NCBI RefSeq assembly: GCF_000381905.1 | Contig: NZ_KB907246.1 | Location: 186,001 to 250,000, forward strand | Direction: 5' to 3' | DNA length: 64,000 nucleotides | Origin: Paenibacillus fonticola DSM 21315 | GTDB lineage: Bacteria > Bacillota > Bacilli > Paenibacillales > Paenibacillaceae | Shown: positions 18,207 through 26,435 of the stretch, piece by piece | How the letters are laid out: each line of letters starts with the position of its first letter | How positions within the stretch are numbered: the first letter of the stretch is position 1 | Notes under the pieces: generated by a model | Told to the model about the DNA's origin: nothing | The model's input: the letters and a program-made list of their open reading frames with translations, nothing else | The model's database searches: none | Program-made: the position numbers and the translations under genes

Positions 18207-19110
18207 CACCCTCTTGAGACATTTGCGTGAAGGTTTCAAAAATGTTTTTCGCAATGGCTGGATGTCCGTCGCTTCCATTACTTCTATTATTGTTTCTTTA
18301 TTCATCTTGGGCGTATTTATTTTGCTTGTACTCAATGTAAATTCGTTCGCCGACGATGCGGACAGCATGGTGCAAATCAAGACGTTCCTCAGTTCCAACG
18401 TCGAGGACAGCATGCGGGAGAAGCTGCATAACGAGATCGCGGCGATGGAAGAGGTCAGCCGGGTTACATTTATTTCCAAGGCTGAGGGCCTTAGAGATTT
18501 CCGGGAGCAGCTTGGCGAGGAAGGTAAAGATCTGCTCGAAGGATACGATGAGACGACGAATCCGATCCCGGATACACTGCAGGTTGAGGTCGTTGAACCG
18601 ACGACCGTGCCTTATGTAGCGTCCAAGATCGAGCAGCTCAACAATAAATATCCGGATCAGCCGATATATAAAGTGAGATATGGGCAAGGAACGACAGAGA
18701 AGCTGTTTAAGATTACCCGGGCGGTGCGCAACATTGGGTTTGCTTTTGTCGCGGGGCTTGCATTGATGGCGATGTTTTTGATCTCGAATACGATTCGCGT
18801 AACTATTTTGGCCCGCCGCCGGGAGATCGGCATCATGAAGCTGGTGGGGGCCACGAACATGTTCATTCGCTGGCCATTTTTCGTAGAAGGCGCTTTGATC
18901 GGGTTTATTGGCTCAGTAATTACGGTTGGCATTCTGTTCATCGGATACAACCAGTTGGCACTTTCCGTTAAAGAGGATATTACGCTGGCCTTTCACCTCG
19001 TTCCGTTAAATGAAGTTGGACCGCAAATTACAGTTCTTCTAGTGGGACTGGGTCTGCTGATTGGAATATGGGGAAGTACGGTTTCAATACGCAGATTTCT
19101 TAAAGTGTAA
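18196..19110 (+). CDS. ftsX: Cell division ABC transporter permease FtsX
   Basis: About 304 residues with the FtsX layout: a first helix (ASITSIIVSLFILGVFILLV), a large extracellular loop (about residues 50-165), and three more helices, the second preceded by the conserved RREIGIMKLVGATNMFIRWP. The start at 18196 is favoured because GAGAGGGG is then at normal spacing; an ATG at 18190 is too close. It overlaps ftsE by about 11 bases, so the two are translationally coupled. The extracellular loop would activate the downstream M23 hydrolase. Confidence 0.96.
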   Translation: MIFNTLLRHLREGFKNVFRNGWMSVASITSIIVSLFILGVFILLVLNVNSFADDADSMVQIKTFLSSNVEDSMREKLHNEIAAMEEVSRVTFISKAEGLRDFREQLGEEGKDLLEGYDETTNPIPDTLQVEVVEPTTVPYVASKIEQLNNKYPDQPIYKVRYGQGTTEKLFKITRAVRNIGFAFVAGLALMAMFLISNTIRVTILARRREIGIMKLVGATNMFIRWPFFVEGALIGFIGSVITVGILFIGYNQLALSVKEDITLAFHLVPLNEVGPQITVLLVGLGLLIGIWGSTVSIRRFLKV

Positions 19111-19152
19111 TTAGGATGACAAGAACAATTAGAGAAGGACGGGGAAGCGAAG

Positions 19153-20376
19153 TTGAAAAGGTGGATTTCTGTTGTTGTCGTGGTCACTTTAGCCTTAGTT
19201 ATCTTTCAACCTGATAATGGATACGCGAAGAGTAAAACAATCAGCCAGATCGATAAAGAGCTGAAGCAATTGCAGGAGCAGGCAAAGCAGGCGAAGCAGC
19301 AGCAGGAGAAAGCCGCTCAACAAAAACAGGAAGCCCAGCATTATGTCAATAAAAATACGAATTATTTAAAAGAAGTGCTCAAGCAGATGGATGTCGTGAG
19401 CGGGGAACTCGCTAACATTTCCATACAGATACATGATACTGAGGAGAACCTGCGCAGTACGGCCGTTAAGCTGAATGAGACGGAGGCGCGGATCGAAGAG
19501 CGCTCCGGCTTGCTGGACTCGCGGGTGCGCTTAATGTATACCGACGGGGCAGTGTCCTATTTGGATGTGCTGCTGTCGTCGACAAGCTTCACTGACTTTC
19601 TGGAGCGGGCAGATTCCTTACAGGCGATTGCCAATCAGGATCAGCTGCTGCTCAATGAGCACAAGCAGGATAAGCAGTTGTTCGAGGAGCAGAAGGCGCA
19701 GCTGGAGCAGGATTATGCGAAGGTCAAACAGCTGTATGCCGATGCGGAGGCCCGCAAGAGCGAGCTTGAGCGTAAGGAAGTGGAGAAGCAGCAGCTGATC
19801 GCCCAATATCATGCGGAGATCGAGGAATCCGATGATATCAGTGAAGAGCAGGAGCAGCTGCTGATTGAGCTGGCAACGAAGCGGGCAGCCTTGGAGAAAG
19901 AGAAAAATAAGTTAAAAGCCGCGCAGGTGTACACTTATAAGAGAAGCTCGTCCAGCTCGGGCTCGGGCGGATTTAAAGGCAATGGCGGCGCAATGGCGCT
20001 GCCTGTCAGCGGAGCACGTCTGTCTTCCGGTTACGGTACGCGAGTGCATCCGATCTCTGGCCAAGTGAAGAAGCATACAGGGGTTGACCTGGCAGCTCCG
20101 CAAGGAACCGATATTAAGGCGGCGGAAGGCGGCGTTGTCATCGTCGCGGAATGGTGGAGCGGCTATGGGAACACAGTAATTATTGATCATGGAGACAATC
20201 TGTGGACGCTGTACGGCCACATCCGTAACGGTGGAATAAAAGTAGAGAAGGGCGAGCAAGTCAAGCGCGGACAGAAAGTTGCCGAGGTGGGCAGCACCGG
20301 GAACTCGACCGGACCGCATTTGCATTTCGAAGTGCGCATCAACGGGAGCCCGGTAGACCCTTCACCTTATTTATAG
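19153..20376 (+). CDS. Coiled-coil M23 peptidase, EnvC/PcsB-like FtsEX partner
   Basis: A 407-residue secreted protein with a TTG start. After a signal peptide ending near GYAKS come about 240 residues of coiled coil (KQLQEQAKQAKQQQEKAAQQ and onward), a short Ser/Gly linker (SSSSGSGGFKGNGG), then a LytM/M23 metallopeptidase domain. The zinc ligands are seen in HPISGQVKKHTGVDLAAP and GPHLHFEV, with YGHI between them. EnvC-type proteins with an intact catalytic site cut peptidoglycan stem crosslinks or activate amidases. The position directly after ftsX argues it is the hydrolase gated by FtsEX. Confidence 0.92.
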   Translation: MKRWISVVVVVTLALVIFQPDNGYAKSKTISQIDKELKQLQEQAKQAKQQQEKAAQQKQEAQHYVNKNTNYLKEVLKQMDVVSGELANISIQIHDTEENLRSTAVKLNETEARIEERSGLLDSRVRLMYTDGAVSYLDVLLSSTSFTDFLERADSLQAIANQDQLLLNEHKQDKQLFEEQKAQLEQDYAKVKQLYADAEARKSELERKEVEKQQLIAQYHAEIEESDDISEEQEQLLIELATKRAALEKEKNKLKAAQVYTYKRSSSSSGSGGFKGNGGAMALPVSGARLSSGYGTRVHPISGQVKKHTGVDLAAPQGTDIKAAEGGVVIVAEWWSGYGNTVIIDHGDNLWTLYGHIRNGGIKVEKGEQVKRGQKVAEVGSTGNSTGPHLHFEVRINGSPVDPSPYL

Positions 20377-20534
20377 CAGCAGCCCTGTAAGGACATTTTT
20401 TTGAAAATAGTAAGTGGGTTCATCGATATACGGTTATACTTTACATCGAAATACATTTTTTATTGTTGCAGTTTCGGGCCATTTCGTTGGACTTTTTCAT
20501 CAGGCACTTATAAAATAGAGTTATGCGTTAGTTG

Positions 20535-20575
20535 AAACGGATACCGTCCTTAAGGATGAATATCCGTTTTTCTCT
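20535..20575 (+). terminator. Terminator between the M23 gene and ctpB
   Basis: AAACGGATA pairs with TATCCGTTT with an inner TCCTTAAGGA stem. TTTTTCTCTC follows. The 20377-20680 gap otherwise holds only the ctpB upstream region. Confidence 0.75.
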
Positions 20576-20680
20576 CTTCTTTCGTTGTATATATTCCGTA
20601 CAAGCTGAACATATACTATGATGGTTATACCAGGTGGGCTTCGAGTCGGCCGGATTATACAGAGGCGGTGAAATTTATAG

Positions 20681-22144
20681 ATGTTTAAAGGACGCACAGT
20701 TACTTTACTCGTTTTGGTTGCTATGGTGGTCAGCAGTTTACTCACCGTGACTTTGACGGGCCAATGGAGTCTAGCTGGATCGGGACAACTGTCGAGCGGC
20801 TTATTCGCTGATATCGGCGGACAATCGAAGAGCGATATTAAGAAGATTGAGACGGCACTGGATTTGGTCAGTAAAAATTATGTGGAAAAAGTAGATCGCA
20901 ACAAACTCGTCGACGGCGCGATCAACGGAATGATGAACGCCCTGGAGGACCCTTTCTCTTCATATATGGCCGGAGCGACGGCCCAGCAATTTTCGGAGCA
21001 AATTGAAGGCTCCTTTACGGGAATTGGGGCAGAGGTATCTATGGAGAACGGCAGCGTAGTCGTTATATCTCCAATCAAGGGCTCGCCGGCGGAGAAGGCT
21101 GGGATTAAACCGAAGGATATTTTGTTGTCCGTCAATGGGGAATCGTTTGAAGGCCTAACCTTGAACGAGGCGGTATCCAAAATCCGCGGACCTAAGGGGA
21201 CGGAGGCTAAAATAAAAGTAAAGCGTGACGGGGCTGTGGAAGCTCTGGAATTTACGATTGTGCGCGATGACATTGCTTTAGAAACGATTCATGCCCGTAT
21301 GGAGCAAGATCACGTAGGGATTATTGAAATTACCGAGTTTTCCATGAACACGGCAAATCGTTTCAAGAAGGAGCTGGAGGCTCTGGAGAAACAAGGCATG
21401 AAAGGTCTCGTCATCGATGTGCGGAACAATCCGGGAGGCGTGCTGCCGATCGTGATTGAAATGGCGGAGCAATTTGTGCCAAAAGGCAAAGGGATCGTTC
21501 AAGTGGAAGACAAAAATGGACGCCGGGATGCGACATTATCGGATGGTTCGAGTAAGCCTTACCCAATCGTCGTCATAACGAATAAGGGCAGTGCCAGCGC
21601 TTCGGAAATTTTGGCAGGAGCGCTTCAGGAATCGGCAGGAGCGAAGTTGGTCGGTGAACCGACCTATGGCAAAGGCACCGTGCAATCGAGCTACTCGCAG
21701 GAAATGGGCGACGGCAGCATGCTGAAAATTACGATTGCCAAATGGCTGACCCCGAATGGGGAGTGGATTCACAAGAAAGGGATCGAGCCCGATATTGCGG
21801 TATCCCAGCCCGCTTATTTCTCGGTAGCTCCGATCAACAAAGAGAAGAACTTTAAATATGACATGCTTGGCGAAGATGTGAAAAACGCGCAGCTTATGCT
21901 GAAGGGTCTTGGCTTTGATCCGGGGCGGGAAGATGGCTATTTTGACAAAAATACCGAGCGTGCGCTAAAGAAATTCCAGAGCAGTCATGGTATTGAAGCA
22001 AGCGGCATGCTTGATGCCAAGACGATCGAGAAGATGGAGAGCAGCTTGATCGAGCTCATCCGGGATCCAAAGAATGATGCGCAATTGAACCGCGCTATGG
22101 AGGAAGTCCGGAAGGAGATTACTGCGGCGGCGTCGAATAAATAA
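20681..22144 (+). CDS. ctpB: S41 carboxy-terminal processing protease CtpB
   Basis: A 487-residue secreted or membrane-anchored protease. An N-terminal hydrophobic helix is followed by a PDZ domain (GIGAEVSMENGSVVVISPI, GSPAEKAGIKPKDI) and the S41 core. The catalytic triad matches that of B. subtilis CtpB in spacing: Ser306 in GSASASE, Lys331 in YGKGTVQ and Gln335. The C-terminus has a peptidoglycan-binding type 1 domain (DVKNAQLMLKGLGFDPG, TERALKKFQSSHGI). In B. subtilis CtpB takes part in sporulation signalling. The same neighbourhood of ctpB with ftsEX and a PDZ membrane protein occurs there. The gene is preceded by AGAGGCGG. Confidence 0.95.
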   Translation: MFKGRTVTLLVLVAMVVSSLLTVTLTGQWSLAGSGQLSSGLFADIGGQSKSDIKKIETALDLVSKNYVEKVDRNKLVDGAINGMMNALEDPFSSYMAGATAQQFSEQIEGSFTGIGAEVSMENGSVVVISPIKGSPAEKAGIKPKDILLSVNGESFEGLTLNEAVSKIRGPKGTEAKIKVKRDGAVEALEFTIVRDDIALETIHARMEQDHVGIIEITEFSMNTANRFKKELEALEKQGMKGLVIDVRNNPGGVLPIVIEMAEQFVPKGKGIVQVEDKNGRRDATLSDGSSKPYPIVVITNKGSASASEILAGALQESAGAKLVGEPTYGKGTVQSSYSQEMGDGSMLKITIAKWLTPNGEWIHKKGIEPDIAVSQPAYFSVAPINKEKNFKYDMLGEDVKNAQLMLKGLGFDPGREDGYFDKNTERALKKFQSSHGIEASGMLDAKTIEKMESSLIELIRDPKNDAQLNRAMEEVRKEITAAASNK

Positions 22145-22172
22145 GAGGGCATTTGAGCCCTCTTTTTTTCTT
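22143..22172 (+). terminator. Terminator after ctpB
   Basis: AGAGGGC-ATTTGA-GCCCTCT runs straight into seven T. Confidence 0.9.
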
Positions 22173-22228
22173 AAGTTTAGAGTTGGTGGATTACTGGTGG
22201 GGACGGTATTATGGATGGTTGGTAGTAC

Positions 22229-22365
22229 CGCTATGCTGCTTGCTGGTGAGGCAGTTATATGCTTGCGGGCGTAGCAGTTATGTTGCTTGCTAGTGAGGCA
22301 GTTATGTTGCTTGCGGGCGTAGCAGATATCCTTCTTGCTGGAGAGGCAGTTAAGTTGCTTGTTGC
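22229..22365. repeat. 24-bp GCAGTTATGTTGCTTGC tandem array
   Basis: GCAGTTATGTTGCTTG repeats about five times, alternating CGGGCGTA and CTAGTGAG tails. No reading frame with a start site runs through it. Confidence 0.75.
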
Positions 22366-22394
22366 GCAACCTTTTATATAATAACTGGATTGGT

Positions 22395-22569
22395 TGTATT
22401 TAAAAACTGCACTTTAACGTTCGACGGATGATTAGTTGGAATTTGTGTGCTTAAAATGAATCTTATAGGTAAGTTAGGCAAAAAACTCTACTTTAAAGAC
22501 AAGAAATACAGCTATTTCTCCTAATCAGCGTAAAAAGATAAAATAGACACAAGTAATCCAACTAAATCG
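22395..22569 (+). repeat. Dispersed intergenic element, copy C (175 bp)
   Basis: The left box GTATTTAAA stands 33 nt before TTAGTTGGAATTTGTG, followed by GCTTAAAATGAA. The right end TAATCCAACTAAAT is a perfect 9-bp complement of TTAGTTGGA. Same length and spacing as copies B and D. Confidence 0.65.
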
Positions 22570-22585
22570 AAAATTAGCTCTAATT

Positions 22586-22753
22586 ATAGGCACTGATTGT
22601 ACTTTTTAAAGGCCTATAAGCACCGGTTGTACTTTTATAGGCATAGTGGGACCAATCGTACTTTTTATAGACTTATTGGTACCGATTGTTCTTTTTATAG
22701 GCTTATTGCACGGATTATACTTTCTATAGGCACCGATTGTACTATTCTAAAAG
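22586..22753. repeat. About 36-bp tandem array ahead of the PDZ protein gene
   Basis: Five degenerate copies of a unit containing GCACCGATTGTACTTTTTATAG follow each other right up to the ribosome binding site of the next gene, so any promoter for that gene has to lie in or before the array. Confidence 0.75.
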
Positions 22754-22773
22754 GATAGGAGAGTGAACCCTTC

Positions 22774-24126
22774 TTGGATATTGTGCTTGAAGTTCTGTGG
22801 ATGCTGGCGGAGGCGGGGTGGCAGCTTCTTCTGCAGCCGTTCTATTATATTTCAATCATCCTGATTATGCTGATATACAGACGGCAGGTGCTGCTGGAAC
22901 GCAAGCTGTTCCATGTCAAATTGCATAGTTGGGGCGCCCAGACTTGGCGCACAGTACTTGGAGGACTGCTTGCCGGGGTCTCTATATCACTCCTTTCGGT
23001 ATTTCTCGGAATGACCTTAACGATGGAAGGTGTTATCTGTATTTGGGCGGTCACACTCCTGCTGTTATTATTCCGGGTCCGGTATTTATGTTTAGCTTAT
23101 TCTGTCGGGCTGCTTGGTATAGCTCAGTTTACTTTAAATATGATGCCGACTTTTCAAGGTGCCGGATGGGTGGCGGAAGTCGTGCGTATCGTCCGGGAAT
23201 TGAATATTCCTGCGCTCTTATGTCTGGTAGCTGTGCTTCATGTGGCGGAGGGGTTGCTAGTACGCTGGCAGGGCGCTTCCTTTGCCGGCCCGCTTTTTTA
23301 TGAAGGCAAGCGGGGCAAGCTCGTAGGCGGCTACCAGTTGCAGAGCTTGTGGCCGATTCCGCTGTTCCTGCTCATTCCGGCACAGACGGCGGGGGCTGTA
23401 CTGCCATGGACTCCGTTGTTTGGCGGGGAGGCATGGCAGGGAGGGTTTCAGCTCATTGCGCTGCCTATCGTCATCGGATTTTCGGAAATGACGGTGGGAC
23501 TGCTGCCGAAAGCTAAGGCCCGGGTATCTTCCGGCCGGCTGATCGGCTATGGGATCGTGATGCTTGCTCTTGCGCTTTTATCGGCATGGTGGAGTCCGTT
23601 TATGCTTGCAGCTGCGCTGTTGGGCATTATATTACATGAGGGGCTCATTTGGCTTAGCCGGTTCGAGGAACAAAATCGCAGCCCATTGTTCGTTAATCCG
23701 GTGGACGGTGTCAAGGTGTTGGCAGTGCTTCCGGGAAGCCCGGCCGAGGAACTTGGCATTCAAATAGGCGAGACAATTGTTAAAGTTAACGGGGTTCCCG
23801 TGGCTACGAAGGAAGAGCTTCACGCCGCATTACGGATGAATCCGGCTTTCTGCAAGCTGGAGGTGCGCAATCTCGCAGGCGAGAGCAAATTTCTGCAGCG
23901 TGCCATCTATGCCGGAGAGCACCACCAGCTTGGCGCCATTTTGGCTCCGGATGATAAGGCGCCTGTGGCTGTGCGGATGCGGCCGATTTCGCTCATCCAT
24001 CTGCTGCGTCCAAGGCGTGAGGGAGAACGAATAGACAGCAGGTCAAACCGACGTTCCGCTGACGCTAGTCCTGCAGACAAGAAGCCAATCCAGCAGCAGG
24101 ATATACAAGCGGAGACAAAGCTTTAG
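22774..24126 (+). CDS. PDZ-domain polytopic membrane protein, MinJ/YvjD-like
   Basis: A 450-residue protein with about eight hydrophobic helices in the first 300 residues and one PDZ domain near residues 305-385 (DGVKVLAVLPGSPAEELGIQ, VNGVPVATKEEL). The tail is basic and polar. In B. subtilis the gene with this layout next to ctpB is minJ, which links DivIVA to MinD and guides division-site selection. The ctpB neighbourhood makes the same role plausible here, but it rests on architecture and context. The TTG start lies behind AGGAGAG at rather long spacing; a GTG nine bases on is possible. Confidence 0.75.
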   Translation: MDIVLEVLWMLAEAGWQLLLQPFYYISIILIMLIYRRQVLLERKLFHVKLHSWGAQTWRTVLGGLLAGVSISLLSVFLGMTLTMEGVICIWAVTLLLLLFRVRYLCLAYSVGLLGIAQFTLNMMPTFQGAGWVAEVVRIVRELNIPALLCLVAVLHVAEGLLVRWQGASFAGPLFYEGKRGKLVGGYQLQSLWPIPLFLLIPAQTAGAVLPWTPLFGGEAWQGGFQLIALPIVIGFSEMTVGLLPKAKARVSSGRLIGYGIVMLALALLSAWWSPFMLAAALLGIILHEGLIWLSRFEEQNRSPLFVNPVDGVKVLAVLPGSPAEELGIQIGETIVKVNGVPVATKEELHAALRMNPAFCKLEVRNLAGESKFLQRAIYAGEHHQLGAILAPDDKAPVAVRMRPISLIHLLRPRREGERIDSRSNRRSADASPADKKPIQQQDIQAETKL

Positions 24127-24159
24127 GAGTGAAATGTAGGTGCTTTAGCTTTTTAGGAA

Positions 24160-24372
24160 CAAAACATAGTTTTGAGTAAAAAACTGTAGTAACATAGCTT
24201 TCAGTAAAAAACTGCAGGTAACATAGCTTTCAGTAACAAAACCTGTAGGTAACGCAGCTTCTAGGAACGAAATCAAGGGAAGACAAGGCTATTAAAATCA
24301 TACTGTATAAAGATACTGTAGGGAACAAAGCTGCAGGTAATGAAGCTGTATAAAGATACTGTAGGGAACAAA
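24160..24372. repeat. Two adjacent tandem repeats after the PDZ gene
   Basis: AACATAGCTTTCAGTAA recurs at 24191 and 24220 with a weaker third copy at 24251. Then CTGTATAAAGATACTGTAGG occurs at 24303 and again at 24346 (period 43). There is no gene in this convergent gap between the plus-strand PDZ gene and minus-strand motB. Confidence 0.7.
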
Positions 24373-24390
24373 CCTGCAGAAGGCGAAGTA

Positions 24391-24432
24391 AAAAAGAGGG
24401 CAGATTAAGGAGAAAATCCTTAACTGCCCTTT
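24391..24432 (-). terminator. Terminator after motB
   Basis: AGGGCAG and TTAAGGA pair with TCCTTAA and CTGCCCT around GAAAA. Read on the minus strand it ends in CTCTTTTTTAC. Confidence 0.9.
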
Positions 24433-24448
24433 ATATGTGGAAGCAGCG

Positions 24449-25315
24449 TTATTGCTGCAGTTGGCGGAGCACGGTAATTTCAACGCGCCGATTCTTCTGG
24501 CGGCCTGCTTCCGTCGTATTGTCTCCCTCGGGACGCGTATCCGCGTATCCGGCATATTGGAAGCCATGGGGATCAAGCTTCTGCGTGTCGATGAAATAGC
24601 GCAGCACAGACAGGGCACGAGCACCCGACAGTTCCCAGTTGTCTTTATACTCCGAGGCTCGGACAATTGGCAGGCTGTCGGTATGGCCTTCGATGCTGAT
24701 GGCCGTATTGAGCTTGCTGAACAGGCTGGCCAGCTTGGATAGCGTTTTGGCGGAATCCTGTTTCAATTCAGCTTTGCCCACATCGAACAGAAAGCGGTCG
24801 CTTAACGTAATCGAGATGCCCTTTGGCAGGTCGGCTACGGTTATTTGATCTTCCAGCTCATTATCTTTAATGTAAGCTTCAATGACATTCATTAGCTGAA
24901 GCAGCTCTTCTTCCTGTTTGCGGAAGGACAGCTCGCGCTCCGTTAACGGTGCTTGTGCAGTTAGGTCCTGCTGGGCATCGCTTTCTTTTTGCTGATCGGG
25001 CCCTAGATTCGTGCCCTGCTCCCCGTTGCCAGCCTGCTTGCCCCCGTTGTCTCCTGCAGAAGGCGGGTTGCGGTGTGTGAAGCGGTCGGCGGAGCCCGTG
25101 ATCCCGCTCCCCTTCTCGAGAAGGGAGTCTCCGCTTTTGAAGGTGAGCTGCAGCGATTGGGTTATCACTTCGTATTTTTCAATATCCAGCCGACTCATGG
25201 CAAACATAATGACAAAGAAAATAAGCAGCAGTGTGATCAGATCGGCATAGGTGATCAGCCAGCGATCCTTCGTCTCCGTGCCTTCTCTCCGGCGTTGCCT
25301 GCTTCGCTGCCTCAT
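24449..25315 (-). CDS. motB: Flagellar motor stator protein MotB
   Basis: A 288-residue stator subunit. Basic N-terminus, then one transmembrane helix with the proton or sodium channel Asp in TYADLITLLLIFFVIMFAMS. A polar linker (about 85-150) leads to the OmpA-type peptidoglycan-binding domain (SIEGHTDSLPI, NWELSGARALSVLRYF). The ATG overlaps the motA stop by four bases, so the two are coupled. Whether it uses protons (MotB) or sodium (MotS) cannot be settled by eye. Confidence 0.95.
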   Translation of the reverse strand: MRQRSRQRRREGTETKDRWLITYADLITLLLIFFVIMFAMSRLDIEKYEVITQSLQLTFKSGDSLLEKGSGITGSADRFTHRNPPSAGDNGGKQAGNGEQGTNLGPDQQKESDAQQDLTAQAPLTERELSFRKQEEELLQLMNVIEAYIKDNELEDQITVADLPKGISITLSDRFLFDVGKAELKQDSAKTLSKLASLFSKLNTAISIEGHTDSLPIVRASEYKDNWELSGARALSVLRYFIDTQKLDPHGFQYAGYADTRPEGDNTTEAGRQKNRRVEITVLRQLQQ

Positions 25316-26175
25316 AAGTCATTCTCCAAAAAAGAAGTCGGTGAGGAAGATGAAGGAGAAGAAGAGGAGGAAGCAGACGATGGAGCAGACGATGGAGCAG
25401 ACGATGAAGTGGAGGCGGGCAATTCAGAATGAATGTCCGTCATGAAGGATTCCAGCTTCCGGCGCACAAGCGTCGGATGATTGCCATTTTGAATCGAGAG
25501 GACGCCTTCCAGTATTATTTCCATCCGGCTGATATCGTCCTCACCGCGAGCTTTGATTTTGGAGGCAATCGGCAAAAAGATCAGGTTGGCGCTGGCAACC
25601 CCGTAGAGCGTTGCGGTAAAAGCCAAGGCAATGGCAGGACCAAGGGCCGTAGGCTCCGTCAGGCTGCCCAGGACATGAATCAGTCCCATTACCGTACCGA
25701 TAATCCCCATCGTCGGTGCATAACCGCCTGCGGATTCGAATATTTTGGCATAGCTGTCGTATTTATGTTCTACCGCATCGAGCTCGTACTCCATAATTTG
25801 CTTGACCATCTCAGGGTCCGTACCATCCACTACCAGCTGAATTCCCTCGCGCAAATAAGGGTCGGTATGATCTGCGAGTTTATTTTCCAGAGAAAGCACG
25901 CCTTCCCGTCTCGCGGTCATAGACATGTTTACAAGGTCTTCTATTAATTGTTTAACGTTCGTGTTCGCCGTGGTGAAGGCCAGCTTCAGCGCACGGGGAA
26001 CCGTCTTTAATCTTTGCCGCGGGAAGCTGATGATCACCGCAGCGATAGTGCCGCCAAATACGATCAGCGCCGCCGTTAACTGCATAAGCCCGGCAACCTG
26101 CCCGCCTTCCCACAAAAATCCACCAACTAATGCAGCTAGTCCGATAATAATGCCAATAATCGTTACGATATCCAT
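25312..26175 (-). CDS. motA: Flagellar motor stator protein MotA with Ser/Pro-rich tail
   Basis: A 287-residue stator subunit with four transmembrane helices. The conserved PTMGIIGTVMGLIHVL segment and the cytoplasmic charged loop (RREGVLSLENKLADHTDPYL) are present. It ends in an extra tail of about 35 residues dominated by Ser, Pro and Ala (SSSAPSSAPSSASSSSSPS), which normal MotA or MotP proteins lack and which arose from AGG/AGA/CTC-type simple repeats at 25345-25420. The tail lies cytoplasmic and may not disturb function. AGGAG precedes the ATG. Confidence 0.94.
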   Translation of the reverse strand: MDIVTIIGIIIGLAALVGGFLWEGGQVAGLMQLTAALIVFGGTIAAVIISFPRQRLKTVPRALKLAFTTANTNVKQLIEDLVNMSMTARREGVLSLENKLADHTDPYLREGIQLVVDGTDPEMVKQIMEYELDAVEHKYDSYAKIFESAGGYAPTMGIIGTVMGLIHVLGSLTEPTALGPAIALAFTATLYGVASANLIFLPIASKIKARGEDDISRMEIILEGVLSIQNGNHPTLVRRKLESFMTDIHSELPASTSSSAPSSAPSSASSSSSPSSSSPTSFLENDL

Positions 26176-26208
26176 AGTTTGTGACAGCTCCTATCCTGTA
26201 CTTACCGA

Positions 26209-26257
26209 TTGCATCCATGGGATGAAAAAGGTATAATGGCATGGGAACACTTATTCC
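26209..26257 (+). promoter_or_regulatory. uvrB promoter with LexA-like box
   Basis: TTGCAT (26209-26214) and TATAAT (26232-26237) are separated by exactly 17 bp. Just downstream GGAACACTTATTCC (26244-26257) resembles the LexA/DinR operator, GAAC-N4-GTTC, with one mismatch in the core half site. uvrBA is a classic SOS operon in Bacillota, so repression by LexA is likely. Confidence 0.6.
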
Positions 26258-26347
26258 TATTTTGCGTAATTGTGGAATATGGCCCTCTGCAGCATTGTGT
26301 AGGTTAATTAGTTTATTTTAAGATTATAGATATAGGTTAATATAATA

Positions 26348-26374
26348 AGGAGGTAAAGTCCTCCTTTTTGGAAA
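26348..26374 (+). terminator. Terminator-like hairpin inside the uvrB leader
   Basis: AAGGAGG-TAAAGT-CCTCCTT is followed by TTT, about 110 nt after the presumed start of transcription and 60 nt before the uvrB ATG. It may attenuate uvrB or stop a short leader RNA. The left arm is a perfect ribosome binding site with no gene behind it. Confidence 0.5.
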
Positions 26375-26435
26375 AATATTTCTCTTTTTTGATTCCCTAG
26401 TATTTCATTTTAGACGATAAGGGTGATGTTGGACA

